A stretch of 64,000 nt of DNA, taken from positions 1,075,001 to 1,139,000 of the forward strand of contig NZ_CCXR01000001.1 of assembly GCF_000821085.1 (NCBI RefSeq). Direction: 5' to 3'. Each line of letters opens with the position of its first letter. Positions within the stretch are counted from its first letter, which is position 1. This DNA is from Bacillus sp. B-jedd (GTDB lineage: Bacteria; Bacillota; Bacilli; Bacillales; Cytobacillaceae). Shown piece after piece: positions 53,884 through 63,816 of the stretch. The notes beneath the pieces were generated by a model that saw only the letters and a list, made by a program, of their open reading frames with translations, had not been told where the DNA came from and made no database searches. The translations under genes and the position numbers were made by a program.

Positions 53884-56178
53884 ATGAATATTAAGTTTGT
53901 GGAAATTCAGAACTTCAGAAAATTAAAATGTTGCAGAATTGAATTTACAGAGGATACTACACTATTTGTTGGTGCAAATAATAGTGGTAAAACAACTGCT
54001 ATGGAAGCTTTAATAAAATTCTTACAAGAGAAAAAATTTAGTGTAAATGATTTTACAGTAACCAACTGGTTAGAAATTAATAGTATCGGACAACAATGGA
54101 AGAAAAGTAAAGAAAGTTCACTTCAGTTAAATGAGGAAGAACTTCTTGCACTAATGCCTACACTGGATGTTTGGATTCATGTAGGAGACGATGAAATTCA
54201 TTATGTGACCCACTTAATACCTTCATTAGACTGGAAAGGTGGGCTTATTGGAGTTAGATTAAGGCTTGAGCCGAAGGATATTCAAAACCTTTATAAGGAC
54301 TTTTTGAATATATCACAAACTGCTGAAGATACAGTGGTAGCCAGTAAAATAGGAGATATCGATGATCAGCTTGTCTTATGGCCGAGAGATTTAAAGGACT
54401 ATATAAGCAAAACGATTCAAACACAATTTTCTATTCAATCATACCTCCTTGATCCGAAAAATTGTGTAGTACCTGAAAATGGTATAGCAAAGCCTCAAAA
54501 TCTGCCGATATACTCTGAACGATTAGATACTGACCCTTTCAAAAATCTATTTCGCGTTGATTATATAAGAGCTCAAAGAGGTTTAACAGATAACGCAAAT
54601 GACTCTTCACGTGGAATAAGAAAAGGTAAGCTTTCAGCCCAATTAAGAGAATACTATGACGTTCACATTGATCCTGAAAAATCACCGACGTCATCAGACA
54701 TTGATGCGTTGAGAGCAATTGAAATAGCCCAAAACAGCTTTAATGAAAAATTGCAAAATGGATTTAAAGATGCATTAAGTGAGTTGGAAACTTTAGGCTA
54801 TCCTGGGTTCTCAAATCCTAAAATATCCCTTACAACAAAATTAAACCCAATGGATGGTCTTAGCCATGATTCTGCTGTTCAGTTTAATGTAATTGAAGAC
54901 GATGACCAGACGGGAGATTCATCTATAAGGTTGCCCGAGCAGTATAATGGCTTGGGCTACCAAAATTTAATTTCTATAATATTTGAATTAATGCGTTTTA
55001 GAGACGAGTGGCTCAGAATTGGAAAAGGTTCTAAAAGAAATAAAACAGATAACGATGCATACTTTATCCCACCCCTTCATTTAGTGTTGGTAGAAGAACC
55101 TGAAGCACACCTGCACATTCAAGTCCAACAAGTTTTTATTCGTCAAGCATACGGCGTATTGAGGAATCGGTCAGAATTATTAGAACCAAGCATCAATTTA
55201 ACAACGCAATTAGTAGTAAGCACCCATTCAAGTCATATTGCCTATGAGAAGTCTTTCTCTAGTTTAAGATATTTTCGTAGGCTTCCAGCAAACTCAATAT
55301 ATGCTCTCCCAATATCAGTTGTTATTAACCTGTCAAACGTGTTTGGAGAAGGAAATGAAACAGAAAGATTTGTAACTCGATATCTACAAACCACTCATAG
55401 TGATTTGTTTTTTGCAGATGCGGTAATTCTTGTGGAAGGGCCAGCAGAACGAATGTTAGTGCCACATTTTATCAGAAATCAGTTTAAGGGACTAACAGAA
55501 AAATATATCTCTCTATTAGAAATAGGGGGAAGTCATGCACATCGTTTAAGACCATTAATTGAACACTTAGGTATTACTTGTTTAATTGTAACTGATTTAG
55601 ATTCAGTGAGTCCGCAAAATAATAATTCTGCTATAGTACCAAAGAGAAATCAAGGATATACAACCAATAATGATACTTTAAAAACATGGTTGCCACAGAA
55701 GATGAGTATTGATGAGTTATTAAATCTTAACAAAGAACAAAAGGTTAAAAGGCATGAGGATCAGCATTTTGCTATCAGGGTTGCTTATCAACATCCAGTA
55801 AACGTTAGGCTGGTTCAAGATGAAGTAGAGGTGGAAGCCCTACCATATACTTTTGAAGATGCTCTGGTTTATGAAAATATAGGTATTTTTAGCACATTAG
55901 ATGGAATAGGATTGATTAAAAAATTTAAAAATGCTCTGAATGAAATAAGTTCTATTACAGATTTGGGAGAAAAATTATTTAATGATCTGAGGACTGGAAA
56001 AAAAGCTGAATTTGCATTAGATATTATTCATTTAATTGATCCTAAGGAACTTACAGTTCCTAAATATATAAGAGATGGACTTTCATGGTTAGATGTACAA
56101 CTGGGAGGTATTGAGCAGAACGATGCAAAAGAGTTCGTAGAAGAAGATGTAAAAGAAGTGGTGAGTATGAATGGCTAG
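53884..56178 (+). CDS. OLD-family ATP-dependent endonuclease (Gabija GajA-like)
   Basis: A 764-residue protein; ATG 53884 follows GAAGGAGGAAAG. The N-terminal ATPase has Walker A 'GANNSGKTTAMEAL' (about residue 31), an insert of some 350 residues, and the signature/Walker B 'VLVEEPEAHLHIQVQQ' (about residue 401). The C-terminal TOPRIM nuclease has 'VILVEGPAERMLVPHF' (about 515) and D-L-D (about 571). This is the class 2 OLD layout, encoded next to a UvrD helicase as in Gabija, where the complex nicks phage DNA when nucleotides fall. It is longer than the GajA I know (about 580 residues). The gene overlaps the helicase gene by eight bases. Confidence 0.88.
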   Translation: MNIKFVEIQNFRKLKCCRIEFTEDTTLFVGANNSGKTTAMEALIKFLQEKKFSVNDFTVTNWLEINSIGQQWKKSKESSLQLNEEELLALMPTLDVWIHVGDDEIHYVTHLIPSLDWKGGLIGVRLRLEPKDIQNLYKDFLNISQTAEDTVVASKIGDIDDQLVLWPRDLKDYISKTIQTQFSIQSYLLDPKNCVVPENGIAKPQNLPIYSERLDTDPFKNLFRVDYIRAQRGLTDNANDSSRGIRKGKLSAQLREYYDVHIDPEKSPTSSDIDALRAIEIAQNSFNEKLQNGFKDALSELETLGYPGFSNPKISLTTKLNPMDGLSHDSAVQFNVIEDDDQTGDSSIRLPEQYNGLGYQNLISIIFELMRFRDEWLRIGKGSKRNKTDNDAYFIPPLHLVLVEEPEAHLHIQVQQVFIRQAYGVLRNRSELLEPSINLTTQLVVSTHSSHIAYEKSFSSLRYFRRLPANSIYALPISVVINLSNVFGEGNETERFVTRYLQTTHSDLFFADAVILVEGPAERMLVPHFIRNQFKGLTEKYISLLEIGGSHAHRLRPLIEHLGITCLIVTDLDSVSPQNNNSAIVPKRNQGYTTNNDTLKTWLPQKMSIDELLNLNKEQKVKRHEDQHFAIRVAYQHPVNVRLVQDEVEVEALPYTFEDALVYENIGIFSTLDGIGLIKKFKNALNEISSITDLGEKLFNDLRTGKKAEFALDIIHLIDPKELTVPKYIRDGLSWLDVQLGGIEQNDAKEFVEEDVKEVVSMNG

Positions 56179-58069
56179 GGCTGAGTATAACATTGATAAT
56201 CATATGGATGACCATGTGGATACAGAGATATTAAATTGCTTAAACCTTGAAAAGCCCAAAAGCTTTTTCTTATTTGCTGGTGCGGGATCAGGAAAAACGA
56301 GAACCTTGGTCAAAGTTCTAAATGAATTTGGAATAAAATACGAAACAAAAATGAGATTAACTGGACAAAGAGTTGCGGTTATTACCTATACCAATGCAGC
56401 TTGTGAAGAGGTTGAACGCCGTTTAGAATATAATCCGTTATTTTCAATATCTACAATCCACTCTTTTATTTGGGAACTTATAAAAGGGTTTAACAATGAT
56501 ATTAAAGAATGGAAAATAAACAAACTAGCAGCAGAAATTGATGAATTAAAAGGGTTGATAGCCAAAGGTAAACTTGGAGCAAAAATAAATTACGAGCGCC
56601 AACAAAAGATTGAAAAAAATATCAAGATTATTGATGAATTACCTAAAATAAAGCAATTCACTTACAGCCCAAATGGAATGAATCAAGATAAACAATCATT
56701 ATCCCATAATGATGTAATTAGCATAGGTGCTTATTTTTTACAGAATAAACCTTTGATGCAAAAAATCTTGGTTCGAAAATTTCCCATTCTATTTATAGAT
56801 GAAAGTCAAGATACAAGTAAAGAATTGATTAATGCCCTTTTTGAAGTGGAAAGAATTCATTATCATTCTTTTACTCTTGGTTTGTTTGGGGACACAATGC
56901 AAAGAATTTATGCTTCTGGAAAAGAAGATTTAGGACGTGATTTACCAGCTCGATGGGTAACCCCTCGAAAGAAAATGAATCACCGTTGTCCTCCTAGAAT
57001 TATAAATCTTATTAATAGAATTCGGTCTGATGTGGATGATAAAGAGCAATTATCCAGAACAGATAAGGCTGAAGGAATTGTCCGTCTATTCATTGCCCCT
57101 ATAGAAAGTGATAGAGAGAAAATAGAACGAGAAGTTGCTAGACAGATGACATCAATTACAGGTGATGAGAATTGGGAGCTGTCTAGGTATACCACCCTTA
57201 TATTGGAACACCATATGGCGGCTAAGCGATTAGGATTCATGGAATTATTCGAGCCATTGTACAAGTCAAAAAAATATAATGATTCTTTGTTAAAAGGCAC
57301 ATCCGAAGAATTGAATTTTTTTATAAATTTGATCTTGCCCTTAATTGATGCTCATAAAATAGGAGATCAATTTACTATTGCGAGAATACTATGTAAATAT
57401 TCTCCTCTAATGACAATAATTAATGAGGAAATAAAGCAATTAGTCAGAGTTAAAGAAACTGACAAAGCAGTAAAGCAGTTCTTTAATGAAATAGACAAAC
57501 ATATCGACCCAACATGTCTGGAGGTATTAAGGTTAATTAAAGCACAAAATTTGTTTAATCTACCTGACACATTAGCTCAACTTCTCTTGAGAAGTGATCT
57601 TGGTATTACAAGTAAAGATGAAAATGAAGCTGAGAATATTGGTATTGATGATTATCTAGATGAATTGCTCGCAAGTTTTCATGCTCCCATTAGTCAAGTA
57701 AGAGCATATGGGGCGTATTTATCTGGTTATGCTTCTTTTATGACTCATCAGGGTGTAAAAGGACTGGAGTTTCCAAGGGTAATGACTATTATAGATGATA
57801 GTGATGCAAGAGGTTTTCTATTCAACTATGAAAAACTATTTGGAGCTGAGGATAAATCGAAGACAGATATTAAAAATGAAAAGGACGGAAAGGAAACTAG
57901 TATTGATCGTACAAGAAGGTTGTTTTACGTAGCGTGTAGTCGGGCAGAAGAGAGTTTAGCAATAGTAGCTTATTCAAAAAATCCTGAAGCTGTAAAAACT
58001 AATGTTCTTCTTAGGGAATGGTTTGAGGAAGAAGAAGTAATAACTTATTCTGGCTTAGGCATTATATAA
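56171..58069 (+). CDS. UvrD/Rep-type helicase (Gabija GajB-like)
   Basis: A 632-residue superfamily 1 helicase. Motif I is 'LFAGAGSGKTRTLVKVL' (about residue 35), Ia 'VAVITYTNAACEEVERRL', II 'LFIDESQDTSKELINAL' (about 209), III/IV 'GLFGDTMQRIYASG' and 'MNHRCPPRIINLINRIR', V 'MTHQGVKGLEFPRVMTI' (about 524) and VI 'RRLFYVACSRAEESLAIVAY'. All ATPase and translocase motifs look intact. Overlap with the OLD nuclease gene marks a two-gene defence system of the Gabija kind. The length exceeds typical GajB (about 490 residues). A terminator follows. Confidence 0.9.
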   Translation: MARAEYNIDNHMDDHVDTEILNCLNLEKPKSFFLFAGAGSGKTRTLVKVLNEFGIKYETKMRLTGQRVAVITYTNAACEEVERRLEYNPLFSISTIHSFIWELIKGFNNDIKEWKINKLAAEIDELKGLIAKGKLGAKINYERQQKIEKNIKIIDELPKIKQFTYSPNGMNQDKQSLSHNDVISIGAYFLQNKPLMQKILVRKFPILFIDESQDTSKELINALFEVERIHYHSFTLGLFGDTMQRIYASGKEDLGRDLPARWVTPRKKMNHRCPPRIINLINRIRSDVDDKEQLSRTDKAEGIVRLFIAPIESDREKIEREVARQMTSITGDENWELSRYTTLILEHHMAAKRLGFMELFEPLYKSKKYNDSLLKGTSEELNFFINLILPLIDAHKIGDQFTIARILCKYSPLMTIINEEIKQLVRVKETDKAVKQFFNEIDKHIDPTCLEVLRLIKAQNLFNLPDTLAQLLLRSDLGITSKDENEAENIGIDDYLDELLASFHAPISQVRAYGAYLSGYASFMTHQGVKGLEFPRVMTIIDDSDARGFLFNYEKLFGAEDKSKTDIKNEKDGKETSIDRTRRLFYVACSRAEESLAIVAYSKNPEAVKTNVLLREWFEEEEVITYSGLGII

Positions 58070-58139
58070 TTATACAAGAAAAGTTATTGTCGCTTAGATA
58101 AAAATTATCCCGAAGCAGGAGAAAAGAAATTTATTGTTT

Positions 58140-58172
58140 AGCCAAGTCGTGATATACTTGGCTATTTTTAAT
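58140..58172 (+). terminator. Terminator of the OLD-UvrD operon
   Basis: AGCCAAGT and ACTTGGCT pair around CGTGATAT, followed by ATTTTTAATTTTT. Confidence 0.88.
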
Positions 58173-58259
58173 TTTTCTAAACAATATACCGATAATTGAA
58201 TGAATGATAAAATTTATAAAGTATGTTACAAAAAAGATAAAATTTTTTGGAGAATTGAA

Positions 58260-58484
58260 GTGGACAAAATCCATCAAACAATCTTAAACTTCCGCGATGA
58301 GCGCAACTGAAAACCATACCGCAACGAAAAAGATTTAGCAATTTCCATTTCCCTTGAAGCTAACGAGCTACTCGAGAACTTCCAATGGAAAAACAGTGAA
58401 GAAGCTGTTCGGGATTCGAAGCAGAATATAAAAGAGGAAATGGCTGATATTTTGATTTATCTTGGTTATAGGGTTGCAAGCTGA
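58260..58484 (+). pseudogene. MazG-like nucleotide pyrophosphohydrolase, interrupted
   Basis: From GTG 58260 the frame reads 'VDKIHQTILNFRDERN', a TGA at 58308-58310, then 'KPYRNEKDLAISISLEANELLE' (split), 'NFQWKNSEEA' and 'KEEMADILIYLGYRVAS'. The order E-A-x-E-L-L-E...E-E-x-A-D-x-L-I is the MazG-like metal site. The TGA sits where family members have Trp (R-D-E-R-x-W), so one base change explains it. The C-terminal helices after A-D-I-L-I-Y are also missing. It is likely a dead relic of a mobile region. Confidence 0.75.
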
Positions 58485-58599
58485 ACTTCAAAATATACTT
58501 TATACTCTAAGCTATACAAATTTGGACAAGGAGATGACATCTGCTAAATCTCTTACACAGAAATAGCAAACAATTGCGGGAAATGGTAATGCAAGCATA

Positions 58600-59755
58600 T
58601 TGCCAACCATTACACGTTTTATTCAAGAATTAGAGCCCTTGTTTGAAAATGCAATTCAAATAGAATACAAGTATTATATACAAAAGGAAAAGAGAAAGAA
58701 GAACAAAGACAGATTCTTGAGCAAATGCGACAGGAAGCTGAAGAGTAGCGACTACTTGACCAGGAAAGAGAAAGACATCGAGATTGCCGGAAAAATCAGG
58801 GACAAGGCACTTGACGAGAATATCCAGGACGTCCTCAGTGACGGCATCAACCAGCTAAGGCTGATTTAAGAACTGCAGGACGAAGGGGAAGTCGGGGAGA
58901 TTAGAGAAGGACTCGTCGATGTGTACATAGACTGCGGAAAGGACCAGGGTGAGATTACCGGAATACCTTCCGGGTTTCAGAAGCTGGACATGCTTACCGG
59001 CGGCTTTCAGGAATCTGACCTGGTCGTTGTCGGCGCGCGTCCTATTATGGAGAAGACCGCTTTTGCATTGAACATTGCGTTTAATGCCTCAAATCAGGAC
59101 GTCATCGCAGTTTTCTCTTTAGAGATGTCAAAAAAGCAGCTCCTTAAGCGGGCCGCCAGCTGTATAGGAAGAATCTGCAGAATTAAGATGAGAAATCCAA
59201 ACCGCTGCTTTGAGGACGAAGACTGGAATAGGTTTAATTTTGCTATGGGAGTCCTGTCCAAGTTGAACATGAGGATCTTCGACATAGCCGGCATGGACAT
59301 CAGCGTCCGGCAGCTGAGGAAGGAATACGGGGAAGGGCGCAGGATGCTGGTTGTAGTCGATTACCTGCAGCTGATTGCCGGAGCTGGCCGCTATCATCAA
59401 AACCGCCAGGCTGAAATCAGCGAAATCAGCCGGTCACTCAAACAGATGGCCCGCGAATCAATTGTGGTCGTCATTGCTTTGTCCCAGCTCAGCCACGGTG
59501 TCGAAAGCCGCCAGGACAAAGGCCCAATACTCTCGGATCTGCGTGACAGGGGCCAAATCGAACAAGATGCGGATGTGATTGCGTTTCTGTATCAGGAGGA
59601 GTATTACGGGAAAGGCAGGGGGAAGGGATGGCGGTTGGTGCTCGGGAAAAGCAAGGGTTACACAGTTGGTTGAGGTGATTGTGGCCAAGCAAAGGAATGA
59701 GCCGATTGGGACGGTGGAGCTGGGATTTTTTATGGAGGTTGGGAGGTTTGGGTGA
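58600..59755 (+). pseudogene. Replicative helicase DnaB-like gene, degraded
   Basis: One frame (58600-58869, a stop, then 58921 onward) passes through a TAA at 58867-58869 and reads 'ELQDEGEVGEIREGLVDVYID' (split) then 'GIPSGFQKLDMLTGGFQESDLV', 'MLVVVDYLQLIAGAG', 'SRSLKQMARE' and 'IALSQLSHGVESRQDK', the C-terminal ATPase of DnaB. Walker A is changed to A-R-P-I-M-E-K-T (usual A-R-P-x-M-G-K-T), losing the essential Gly. A shift near 59660 leads to 'VEVIVAKQRNEPIGTVELGF' ending at 59755. Before about 58800 the sequence is not DnaB; another frame there reads 'KEEQRQILEQMRQEAEE', like phage DUF4041 proteins. It appears to be a mosaic of dead prophage genes. Confidence 0.7.
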
Positions 59756-59934
59756 GATTAAAAATAACCATTGCCTGTTACAATTTTCGTATGAAAAGTT
59801 AAATAGTATCCATATATTTAAAAAAGGTTTCCAATTAGGACAAATCAATAATAGCTGTTATATAATGGTAAATGAAGCGGATTAAAAATTGTTAGTTTTA
59901 TATCAGAAGAAACTACAGTAATGGGGTGTAAAGC

Positions 59935-60810
59935 ATGGCACAAAAGAAACAACCGGTAAAAGAAGTTAAATTACCTCCAAAATTAGAAACTACGACTGAA
60001 GAGGCGATACTTAAACTTCAAGATAGAATAGAAAAAGGCAAAAAATTATTAAGACTGAATATTAATAATGAACAAATATTGGAGGAGGCAGAAAGAGAAA
60101 AAAGAAAATGGTCGGAATATAATTTGGAACTTTTAAACCGACTTTTTGATAATTCATCTATTGCTGATGAATATTCACAAGCTGGTAGTCATATTGGTTT
60201 TATTTACGGTGATTATAGCTTTCAGGATGTAGTTAATGATTATCGTGAATATGTTGAAGTAAAGTTAACAAAATTAGAATCTATTTTTGATAGGCTAGAT
60301 ATCATCCCTGAGAAAAATCGAATTGTACGAACAGTTACTTCAAACCGGATAGAAGGCAAAATTCAGACTAGTGATGTTTTTATTGTTCACGGACATGATG
60401 AAGGCTCAAAAGAAACGGTTGCAAGATTGCTTTCAAAATTTGATTTAAATCCGATTATACTCCATGAGCAACCCAATGGAGGTAAAACCATAATAGAAAA
60501 ATTTGAAGAATATTCTGGCTCTGTTAATTTTGCGGTTATTCTTATGACACCTGATGACATAGGTTATCCAAATGGAAAAGTAGATAGCGCAAAACCTCGT
60601 GCCAGACAGAACGTAATTTTTGAACTAGGATACTTTATAGGGAAGTTATCAAGAAAAAATGTCTGTGCTCTTTATAGAGAAGGAGTTGAAATTCCATCTG
60701 ATTATCAGGGAGTTCTGTTCATTCCTATGGATTCAACAGGTGCTTGGAGATATCAATTAGCTAAAGAATTAAAAAACGTTGGCTATGATATTGACATGAA
60801 TGAAATTTAA
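59935..60810 (+). CDS. TIR-like domain protein (CAP12/PCTIR type)
   Basis: A 291-residue protein from ATG 59935 (GGGGTGTAAAGC upstream). Residues 1-140 are helical and charged, without a named domain. Residues about 145-291 are a TIR-like nucleotide-binding domain: 'DVFIVHGHDEGSKETVARLL', 'PIILHEQPNGGKTIIEKFEEY', 'FAVILMTPDDIGYP' and 'RARQNVIFELGYFIGKLSR' (with the putative catalytic Glu in F-E-L-G). Family members degrade NAD or act as effectors of nucleotide-signalling defence systems. No cyclase or Thoeris partner is adjacent. It has its own terminator and lies inside the defence island. Confidence 0.85.
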   Translation: MAQKKQPVKEVKLPPKLETTTEEAILKLQDRIEKGKKLLRLNINNEQILEEAEREKRKWSEYNLELLNRLFDNSSIADEYSQAGSHIGFIYGDYSFQDVVNDYREYVEVKLTKLESIFDRLDIIPEKNRIVRTVTSNRIEGKIQTSDVFIVHGHDEGSKETVARLLSKFDLNPIILHEQPNGGKTIIEKFEEYSGSVNFAVILMTPDDIGYPNGKVDSAKPRARQNVIFELGYFIGKLSRKNVCALYREGVEIPSDYQGVLFIPMDSTGAWRYQLAKELKNVGYDIDMNEI

Positions 60811-60826
60811 ATATTTATAAATCTTT

Positions 60827-60848
60827 ACGGCTGATATCCAGCCGTTTT
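60827..60848 (+). terminator. Terminator of the TIR gene
   Basis: ACGGCTG and CAGCCGT pair around ATATC and are followed by TTT. Confidence 0.8.
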
Positions 60849-61069
60849 TGACTTTTTAAACTAGTGTTTACTTGATAGGTATATAGAAATGGAATAGAGC
60901 GACATTTTTTAAAATTCCACAGGACCAATCCTCTCAAACTCATGGCATAAGCTGTCCCGTTGGAAAGACTACTCAAGCCCCTTGCGGTTGGGGAGTCTTG
61001 ATTTAGTGATCCACGGAGGAAAGAGCCACCACCTGCGGATTAAAGAGCCAGTTTGTTAACTAAAAAATC

Positions 61070-61131
61070 CTCCTGTATATTAAAAAGACATGTGTACAAA
61101 ACATGACTTAATTTAATACAGGAGTTTTTTT
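61070..61131 (+). terminator. Long-loop terminator
   Basis: CTCCTGTAT and ATACAGGAG flank an inner ACATG/CATG hairpin and are followed by seven T. It points toward the convergent HEPN gene. Confidence 0.7.
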
Positions 61132-61278
61132 ACGATTATTTAGCGTAAATATTCTGCTGAAACTGCGATTAAAAAAAACGGTTAACGAACGAACAGTAAT
61201 TCAAGTACTAGTCATTCTAGAAATAAAATTTCAGAAGTTATTCGAGAGGTTAGAGGCATCCTCAACAACTATTTTAAT

Positions 61279-63225
61279 CTATTCACTCAGACCAAGGTTA
61301 TAAGGAATGCTGTTAGAAAGCTTTCTCTCTAATAAATGTCCATCATAAATCTCTTTTATAAAGTAATTTTGCAGATTAAAGTTTCCGTCCGAATATACGT
61401 TCAATATTCTATTAAACAAAGAACTTGCATATGCTTCGGAAAAGTTAACTAGATAGGGAACAAGGTTTTTATCAACATAACCATTATGGACTATTTGGTT
61501 TCTACACTTATATATATAATCAACTGTTAATTTAACTTGACTTCTTTTTTCTCTAAGTCGTTTTAAAGCCTCTTTATTATCTTTATAGAAATTGATTGTA
61601 TCTTCGATTTCATCCAAAAAACTTTCCTTTGAAGTATATTTTTTTAATTCTTCCATTTGGTTATAAAAATTCACCAAAGACACTACGGAGTCTTCCGAAC
61701 GAGCCTTATAAATTCCTACACTTTCAAGGAAATCATTCGGTATATTTATCGTATCATCTTTTTCATAAAAACCTCGACTATAGATTTCTGTTAACCTAAA
61801 GAGATCTTGAAGAGGTCTGTATTGTTCCCAAAGAAAATAAATATTTGAGATAATTTCTTTAACGAAGTCAAATTTAGATTCTTCATCTTTTTTTGATATG
61901 TTCGCTAAACTCTCAACAGCAATCCAATAATTCAAAAGCTTATTTTCTTCATTCTGCCATTGTGCCTGAGACATTATATCAATGACACTTAAAATAGTAT
62001 TTGCTTCATAAAACAAGTCTCTTTTCTCTAATTCTTCTATGATTTGTGAAACTCTTTTGATATCTTCGTACTTTTTATCGCTTAAAAATTTAGGGTCATT
62101 CCTACTTAGATTCCTTCTCACTTGTTTATCATCCCTAGAACCAAACAAAGTACCGAATGAACTATAATCTTCACCAACTTTTTCACCTATATATTGACCA
62201 TCCCAAAAAAATTCATGATATTTTTGAGCAAAATAAAGATTCAACAAACTCAGTAAGTTCAAAAATTTTGACTCAGCTGCTTTTGCTGCAGAATTTAAAG
62301 AAGTTGCTCTTACTAGAATCTTTGCATTACATTTACTTCGATATTTATATCTATCTTTAGGATCAATTTCTTTACTTCGCTCTTCGATGGGGCTTGTATC
62401 AAATGTTTCATCAAAATGAACATCCTCTCCAAGCATTTTTTCCACATCAGGACTATATAGCTGGCAGCCAAATATTGAAATATCATTACTTTTTATAGGA
62501 TGTGTAATCATACCCCAAATAGGATAAATAAAAATATAATCTTTTTCATCAGAAAGTAGCTTTTTCCGGAAGAAATCCAATCGATCTTGAATACTCAAGT
62601 GGTCTATAAAATCTTTTTTTTCTTCATCCGTACCTAGATTTCCCGGTATTCCTCTATAAATTATGTGAATTTTTTCTTCCTGGATAAAATACGATTCAAA
62701 TACTTCTGAAACTATTTTTTTAACATCTTCAATATTCATTCCAGAGGTTACCAAATCAACTATAATTTCTTTAGTCAATTCTTTTACTTTTAATCGATCT
62801 ATTTTTTGAAATAATTTCTTCTCTAAAATTGAAAACAATTCATCAAATAGAACAAGTGCAAAGCTTTGTTTAGAAATGAGACTAGACAATTCTTTAGAAA
62901 TAACATAAACTGCTGTTTTTTCCTTTTTCTCTAACTTTTCTTTCAAAATAAATAATTCTTCCCTAAAAATACTAATATATTTTTTGGAAATAAGAGTCTC
63001 AATTAATTTGATATATACTTTTCTATTATTTTCACTTTCAAATTGATTTAATTCATACTCATTAATAATGTCTAAAAGAACAACCCTGATATTTACAATA
63101 TTGATACCAATCATTCCATTTTTAACTTCTTCAGAAATCGAATTCCATTCATCATACCAATAAGTTAGCACTTGGCTATAGAATGGATCATTCTCAAAAC
63201 TTTTCCAATTCAAGTTATCACCCAC
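61279..63225 (-). CDS. Large HEPN-domain protein (Apea-like)
   Basis: A 648-residue protein, mostly helical and very AT-rich. Near residue 440 'NKLLNYWIAVESLANISKK' and near 575 'YIYKCRNQIVHNGYVDKNLVPY' form the two halves of an Apea-like HEPN domain, with the R-x-x-x-x-H nuclease motif R-N-Q-I-V-H intact. HEPN proteins are often RNases that stop translation in abortive infection. Residues 1-420 have no fold I recognise. GTG 63225 is taken as start; TTG 63213 behind GGGTGAT is an alternative. An extended -10 (TGC-TATAAT) lies upstream near 63275. It may be a single-gene defence protein. Confidence 0.7.
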   Translation of the reverse strand: MGDNLNWKSFENDPFYSQVLTYWYDEWNSISEEVKNGMIGINIVNIRVVLLDIINEYELNQFESENNRKVYIKLIETLISKKYISIFREELFILKEKLEKKEKTAVYVISKELSSLISKQSFALVLFDELFSILEKKLFQKIDRLKVKELTKEIIVDLVTSGMNIEDVKKIVSEVFESYFIQEEKIHIIYRGIPGNLGTDEEKKDFIDHLSIQDRLDFFRKKLLSDEKDYIFIYPIWGMITHPIKSNDISIFGCQLYSPDVEKMLGEDVHFDETFDTSPIEERSKEIDPKDRYKYRSKCNAKILVRATSLNSAAKAAESKFLNLLSLLNLYFAQKYHEFFWDGQYIGEKVGEDYSSFGTLFGSRDDKQVRRNLSRNDPKFLSDKKYEDIKRVSQIIEELEKRDLFYEANTILSVIDIMSQAQWQNEENKLLNYWIAVESLANISKKDEESKFDFVKEIISNIYFLWEQYRPLQDLFRLTEIYSRGFYEKDDTINIPNDFLESVGIYKARSEDSVVSLVNFYNQMEELKKYTSKESFLDEIEDTINFYKDNKEALKRLREKRSQVKLTVDYIYKCRNQIVHNGYVDKNLVPYLVNFSEAYASSLFNRILNVYSDGNFNLQNYFIKEIYDGHLLERKLSNSIPYNLGLSE

Positions 63226-63816
63226 AATAAGGTATCTTTTATTTAAATCCGTTAAAAATTAACTTTTTTATAATTATAGCATGTTGAACCTTAAATGAAA
63301 TCCTGGTAGGATTCACTGGAAATTCTTTCTTCAATTTATCTGCTGAAAGAGGGATTGTTTGGTCATTTTAACTTTGTATCCACTATACAATGTAAGGTAG
63401 AAAGCGCAAAACATTGGCGGCAGACCCTGTAAAAGACAAATCCTTTGTCTGTATCCTTGGTAAGGAAAACATAAGAATTAAATTCTTTCTTTTAGGTAAA
63501 AGAACTTCCTTGTAAAATTTAATAGATTTATTCAAAAGGGCTGGCTATCCGTTTAGGATGGCTTTTTTTGGATAACCAGGTCCCTGGAAAATAAAGTCGT
63601 AATTATACTACGCGGGGCATTTTATATTACCATTCACTTTTCTGGAAAAATTTACATTATTAGATAATGGTCCTGCTTATTCTACATTCACTTGGGATAG
63701 TCTATTATATATTTATAATATTATGGTAATTAATTTGATTTTATAGGAATCCATGGGGAAAAATACAATTGGGTAGGCTATCTTGATTGATGGAAATCCA
63801 AAGGGAAGGTGAGAAA
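63226..63816. other. AT-rich gap at the right edge of the defence island
   Basis: A terminator-like hairpin (63544-63569) is the only feature I see. No frame of note is present. Confidence 0.45.
63544..63569 (+). terminator. Terminator-like hairpin
   Basis: GCTATCC and GGATGGC pair (one wobble) around GTTTA, followed by seven T. No complete gene precedes it on the plus strand. Confidence 0.6.

Larger units (their letters stand above)
60811..61278. other. Gap between the TIR and HEPN genes
   Basis: It holds two terminators (60827-60848, 61070-61131) and an imperfect hairpin GACTACTCAAGCCCC/GGGGAGTC near 60968-61002. No gene is seen. Confidence 0.5.

Noticed and set aside
58600..58869. An 89-codon frame as an independent small gene
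   Set aside because: Its end runs in frame through a stop into the DnaB relic, and another frame over the same bases looks like a different phage protein.
60968..61002. Imperfect hairpin with CCCC/GGGG
   Set aside because: Pairing is interrupted and there is no T-run; not strong enough for a separate feature.
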